Assembly (NCBI GenBank): GCA_025677835.1 | Contig: JAIXMR010000011.1 | Coordinates: 201,501-265,500, forward strand | DNA length: 64,000 nt | Direction of reading: 5' to 3' | Source of the DNA: Sporodiniella umbellata | Taxonomy: Eukaryota > Mucoromycota > Mucoromycetes > Mucorales > Rhizopodaceae | Part shown: piece by piece, positions 59,005 to 64,000 of the stretch | Numbering within the stretch: position 1 is the first letter of the stretch | Layout of the letters: each line of letters begins with the position of its first letter | Notes under the pieces: model-generated | What the model saw: the letters and a program-made list of their open reading frames with translations, nothing else | Databases searched by the model: none | What the model was told of the DNA's origin: nothing | Program-made: the position numbers and the translations under genes

Positions 59005-61559
59005 TCATGACGCGACACGTTCTACTTTTTTTTTCAAGTCAAGATACCAACCTACAGCCTCGGTCTTTCTCATATCAGAAATCCCAGGACTACTGACGGT
59101 CTCGTACAAGAGTTGGAGGGTGGCGGTTTGCATCCCTTGGGTCTCTTGGGAAAGCGTCAGTTTTTCAACCTCGTCCAGAATCGAACGGAAAAAGGGGCCC
59201 AGCGAGAGCGGTTTGAGCAAATCAATCAGGGCGGTAAAATACTGCGTCCAGAGCGGCAGATCTTGCTCTCGGTCCAACCCATGGATTCTTTTGACAAGTT
59301 GAGTGACCGTATGCCAAGCAAGGGCATCGTCCATTTCACATAGCGATTGAACCATCGTATTGAATCCATATCGAAATTGTTGGAGATTCATCGGCTCAGG
59401 GAAATTCTAGTGAGGGATTAGGATTGGGCTCTGTTTCTATCCAACGACTTACATCAATCAGTAGTTTGGCATAAACACCAGCAAGTGCATGTGCGACGGG
59501 CTTTTCATTCAAAAAGATGTGGATCACTACCGTATGGGCACTTTCGTAAAGCGCTCGGTTTTCGATCTGTTTCCATTGGAGTATAGGGTAGATGACGGGT
59601 AAAATGCTTTCTTCAAGAACGCTGTCGTCCAGATGTTTCATCACTTGCTCTGTCAAGTCGGTAAAGAACAAGAGACGCGTCTGTTGTACTCTGGACAGTA
59701 ACTCGACCGTAGGCGTAGTGTCTTTTGTATAGAAACTACCGGCGTACTCTCTAAACGCGGTCGACATCAGCCGGTTGAGTTTACATTCGTTTTCTTTCTG
59801 TAAAAGATACGCAACCGTGTTGGTCAACGTATCCTGATACGCTTGAAGACCAGCACCTTGGGGTAGATGCTGCGAAATAAAATTTAAATTAGCAAAAATA
59901 CTAATCACGTTTTGTGCACTGTCGGGTATATCCACAAGTCCTTGACCGTTGGGTACGTCTACAGCCACAGCTTTAAGTATCACTGTAAACGAGAATAAAA
60001 TGCTTTTTAATAATGTCCATGCCTCCGTCTCAAGATCTTGATAGTTGGCGTTCTCAGCTAAAACCACCAAAAAAAAAAAAAAAAAAAAAAAACATTATTA
60101 TTATTATTATTATTATTATCATTAACACTTCTCTTTCTATGTAGACATACCGGATGTCATCTTTTTGTCTGCATGTTGATCTACAAACTGATGCCAATCC
60201 ATAAATAGGTTGTAAGAAAATCCCAAGAGTTTTTCAACAGTATAATGTATGGCTATCGTGTTTTCGCCTTCTTCTTCCATCAACATTTGAATGACCTTGG
60301 CTATAGTACGCGAGATACGACCCATTTCTTTAAACAAAGGTTGCTTGACCAAACCACCGAGCTTTTCTACCGATGCCTTTGTGTTTTCCAGTTGAGAGAA
60401 CGGTTGGCCATCACCAAAAGCCAAAGGGCTACTGATAAGAGTGGAGGTCAATAATTTCAATAGCTGAGAAAGTGATACGTCTTGGAATTTTTTGGCGGGT
60501 ATTGGAAGCAGACATCGGGAAGTGAGATAGGATAGCGTTTCCTGACAAAGTGTGGCCTCCTCCGTGTTGAGAGTGACCGAGAGTCGGCTCATGAAAGAGG
60601 TTTCTACCTGTTCTCTTAGCTGAACTACTCTTTGGGTGTTCTTTCCAAGATTGTAGTACAAAGCCCGTCTATAGACCCTATTTTAGTACCCAGTCTATCC
60701 ATCTATCTATGTTACAGTATCCCAGCAAGACAGGTCAGTTGGCCATACTCGTCTTCGATCTCCAAGACTAGCCCAACAAACGTAGACAGATCGGCTTCGG
60801 CTCTTGTCTGAGGCTCTTCTCGAGATCTAACGTCCGTGATGTGTTCTACAGCTGACATCAGTGAGCACAGACCAACAAAGCCTTGCTTGGAAGCATGTAG
60901 GCTGTAGAGTGTCAACAGTCGCTGACACTCTTCCTGTTCAAAATCGTTCATGGTGTTCGTCTGCGCTAAAGCATGGGCTACACCTGCATCCATCGATTCC
61001 GCTAGCTGGTGCTGTCGTCTGGGGTCCTGACTGTACAACTCAATAATATCCCCCATCCCCTTCAGGATCTTGACATCCCCCTTTCCTTTCCCAATCGACG
61101 CTACCCATCCTGTCCAGGCTTCCTGTTGTACCAACGCATCTTCTTGATATCCTGACATGGCCTGATATAAAATAGCCAATGCCGATTCTTGTCTTGTACT
61201 ATCAGCCCCAGGGTCGTGACGCAACCATGCTGATAACAGCAAGACAGTATCATACGTATATCGATCCTTTAATAAAATTAATTGATCTATAAACTCTGGT
61301 GTAAACCATGAAATCGGTAAATCGTTCTTGTACTTTGTCAAAAGCTTCAAAGACTCTTGAACCTTACAAAAAAAAAAAAAAAGGGGGGGGAGGGAAAGAA
61401 AGCGTTCTTATTATTAAGCAGTTTTATTTTCGAATGGTTTTCTTTTTAATAGTTTACAGCTTTTTCACTCAAAGTCGAAGCCTGCAGTAGTTTATAGTAG
61501 GAATCAGAGAGTTGTTTAGCAACCTCTTTGAGATCTGTTGTTTTTTCAGTTTGCGACAT
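59005..61559 (-). CDS. Pex8-like peroxisomal import protein (helical repeat)
   Basis: Five exons on the minus strand (61559-61458, 61362-60716, 60677-60151, 60057-59453, 59406-59005) give 760 residues, all-helical. The C-terminal third carries the most recognisable stretches: NVISIFANLNFISQHLP, RALYESAHTVVIHIF and NFPEPMNLQQFRYGFNTMV, which resemble the ESAHSV and FP..L..RQFR..F motifs of Pex8 in filamentous fungi. Pex8 works on the inner face of the peroxisomal membrane and links docking and RING complexes. No PTS1 is present (the end is KKVERVAS) and no PTS2 is evident. The identity is by recalled motif similarity only; an unrelated HEAT-type protein is the alternative. Confidence 0.6.
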
Positions 61560-62800
61560 GGCGAAAAAAAAAAAAAATAAAAAAGAAAGAGGAAAATTTT
61601 CATATGGTAATCCTTATTCCCATCCACACCCTACACGAGGAAACTCCGCGGATGGTGTTAATGCAAAGAGAGCCGGTGTGTGCATAGGGCTAACGTCTTT
61701 GTCACGCAAAGTTTTATTTCAAGGCAAATACTAGGTTAGCGCTTTCATACCTGTTCTGCAACGCCAATCAGTAAGCCTAGGTGTTGTAAAGATGAAATGT
61801 CTGAAAAAAAAAAAAAAAAACAACAGCATTGGATATCTATTTCAAACGTTGTGTTTTTCATTCCATACTTTAAAGAATTTATCTTCCTATAAAAAAAACC
61901 CCTGGTATGTTTAGGCTCAATAATATAGCAAGTACGAGCTTTCTTTCTTTTTAGAATAGTATCTGAAAAACATAGGCTTCTTTGTAGAGTTTCTTTTCTT
62001 TTCATATCCGTTTCTGTCCCTTTTCATTAGCACGATTTTGTTTGATTCATCCAGTGTTCGTAATGACATTATAGATTGACTTTCAGTTTATTTTTTGTGT
62101 TGAAATACAATTATACATTCAAAACTTTGTATCTGTTCACAGTCAAATGGCTTGAATCTCTGTCAGTATACTTGCAGCTGTTTTGTTTGTCGGCTTTTAT
62201 TACCTTGTAAAACTCAAGTGTGGTCGAGGCGGAGTCAACAGCAGTATAATTAAAACAGCTGACAAGGCTTACAAAAGCTGAGTTAATTGCCCGATGTCTA
62301 TCCGGACAACGCACTGGACTAGTGTTGGCTTTTTTTTTTTTTTTGATTAAAGCCAAAGAACAGTAACTAAAGAGGCGTAAAGAAGCAAAGGGAGGAGAAT
62401 TGGAGTAAAAAAAAAGAAAGAAACCAAAACAAAAGGCGAAAATAGACTTTAAGTGTATTGCTTTATAAATGCCATCTTATAAGCGGACGCTGGAATAGAA
62501 CACTATTTAAAGAAAACCGTTTCTCCCTAATCATCGCGAATACATTGTTCTAAGCTTTTCAAAAGATGGCCAAAGCTGACTGCATTCATTTAATTGCAAT
62601 ACATTTTTTTGAATTACCTTGTATTTCTCAAGGAGGGAAGAAGACATAAAACAAAAGAACGAGACAAGAACTCCTTGGTTTGCCAAAAGTAGTAAAGAAC
62701 TGCAAGTGGAGTTTTAATGCATCGTGGTTATAATTATGTCCATCTTTTTTTCTTTTTTTTTTATATTTTGCTTTAAAAAAAAACTTTTTTTCCATTAATA
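61560..62800. other. 1.2-kb intergenic region between divergent genes
   Basis: This is the shared promoter region of the Pex8-like gene (minus) and the BAR-PH gene (plus). It contains A/T runs (61563-61576, 61804-61820, 62331-62344). No gene is supported. Confidence 0.5.
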
Positions 62801-63652
62801 ATGCAAACTGCGAACAATAACAACGTTCAGACAACGTTGTTAACGCTCCAAGATGCTATTAACGACTCGCCTGTGTATCGCTCTTCTTCATTGCACTTTG
62901 ATGAACAGTTGGACTTGCTTGAAAAATGGCTGGACGCACTATCCAAACAAATGAAGCAATACACCGAGAAAATGAATAGTAAATAACCCAAGCTAAAATA
63001 TGCTTATATATATATATATATATAAAGGTGCCTAAAATCAAAATTTAGAGTTCAATCTGGAAACAAATACGCTCTGTAAAAAGGTGATTCCTGTAGGCAT
63101 CGACGGTATCATAATCGATCCTAACTTTACAGGAGCTGTCTTTAAAAGCTTTTCCGACGCTTTGCAAACGAGCTTAGCATTTAAAACTAAATTGGTAATA
63201 CAAATCTAATATATGGGTAATTACAATAAAGAGACTGATAAGACCACCCAAGGTATCCGACCTCGAAGATAACTTTATTCAGCCTCTTCAATCGTTTATC
63301 AAAGTCCAGTTGAAAGAATTTAAAGATTTCAAAAAGCAATACGAGAAATGTCTAGAGAGATACGAAAGCCAACTTTTGAAATACACTTCACAAAGCAGAG
63401 CAAAGGAAGCTTCGGCTATCAGGGAAGAGGCTTTCAGGCTGTACGAAACAAGAAAATCTTACGTTCGTATGTCAGGCCAACACGTCGTAAGGGTGCTGCA
63501 TTTCCGATCTCTTTTGGAGCACTTTTTAGTGGAAAAATTCACACTAGCTACATTATATCATCTCAAAGACTTTGGCGGTGGATTGGATTCTTGGTCAAAG
63601 ATTGAATCTAGTTTAGCGTCATGGAAACAGTGGCTCATTGACGTAAGTGGGG

Positions 63653-63687
<35 letters not shown>

Positions 63688-64000
63688 GGGTTAATCTTTT
63701 GTGTATTGACACCCGCTCAGGATAGAGACACCTGCAACTATCAACTTCATCAGCTACAGAATTCGCGTAACGTGTTGGAGAGCAATTATTTAGATAGTAT
63801 ACGTCCACCAAGGGATCTGGAAAAATACGCAAACTCAAACCAGGGAGGGAAACGTACGCTGGACCACGCTCCTAGCTCGAAATCAAACAGTCATAAATGG
63901 GGTTATCTCTTTGCTAGAGGATCGAGAAATAACTGGTTTCGACGCTGGTTCTTTTTATCTGACGGTTGTTTTGGTACTTGTCATATCACTGGCAATCGTG
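62801..64000 (+). CDS. BAR-PH protein, probable ArfGAP (ACAP-like), truncated by the window
   Basis: Four exons are visible (62801-62978, 63049-63194, 63253-63642, 63721 to the window end), about 331 residues so far. The BAR region is helical (EQLDLLEKWLDALSKQMKQY, FTGAVFKSFSDALQTSLAF, LQSFIKVQLKEFKDFKKQ). After a polar linker a PH domain starts: KWGYLFARGSRNNWFRRWFF then LSDGCFG. BAR followed by PH is the layout of ACAP/ASAP-type ArfGAPs, in which a C4 zinc finger and often ankyrin repeats follow; those would lie beyond the window. It should act at curved membranes in Arf signalling. The intron before exon 4 has a 26-nt T tract. Confidence 0.8.

Overview
This window is nuclear DNA from a fungus. 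Its genes have many short GT-AG introns (about 45-160 nt), and it carries fungal families such as ALG2, a septin, a Pex8-like peroxin, an SFP1-like zinc finger, a CYSTM protein and a two-domain trehalose-phosphate synthase/phosphatase. The AT-rich composition, very long A/T homopolymers and gene set suggest an early-diverging lineage, most likely Mucoromycota. That placement is inference; no rRNA or marker alignment was possible.

Layout. Positions 1-10.6 kb are gene-dense: an LRR protein, a kinesin-13-like motor, a small CYSTM protein, a CAMK-like kinase and, on the minus strand, an RNF216-type RBR ubiquitin ligase. From 10.6 to about 46 kb the DNA is very AT-rich and gene-poor. This stretch holds an adenylate-forming reductase, a small protein with a PP1-type docking motif, a RasGEF, a secreted cysteine-rich repeat protein, a HAD-fold protein with altered catalytic motifs, a GDSL hydrolase, an ERI1-type exonuclease and an ankyrin protein. 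It also holds prefoldin subunit 1, ribosomal protein uL2, CMS1, a mitochondrial BolA protein and two LINE 3' fragments, one of them with a clear target-site duplication. From 46.8 to 64 kb it is gene-dense again: PUS3, ribosomal protein eL8, TPS/TPP, a septin, ALG2, an SFP1-like factor, OST4, a Pex8-like protein and the 5' part of a BAR-PH protein that runs off the window.

How the genes relate. Most are housekeeping genes with no shared pathway. There are no operons, CRISPR arrays or obvious biosynthetic clusters. Several convergent pairs have 3' ends only 19-205 nt apart (ankyrin/PFD1, uL2/CMS1, eL8/TPS, septin/ALG2, OST4/Pex8-like). Nearly all gene models below were assembled by hand from GT-AG junctions that keep the frame and restore family motifs. 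Their total lengths are multiples of three, which supports them. Two junctions, in the RasGEF and the GDSL gene, need unusual splicing.

The points most worth a second look are the altered KVD motif in the kinesin-13-like motor, the motif-substituted HAD protein, the altered phosphatase motif in TPS/TPP, introns that could be retained in frame, the proline-motif repeat array on the ankyrin protein, the secreted 56-residue cysteine repeats and the LINE insertion next to prefoldin. I did not find a convincing undescribed multi-gene system.
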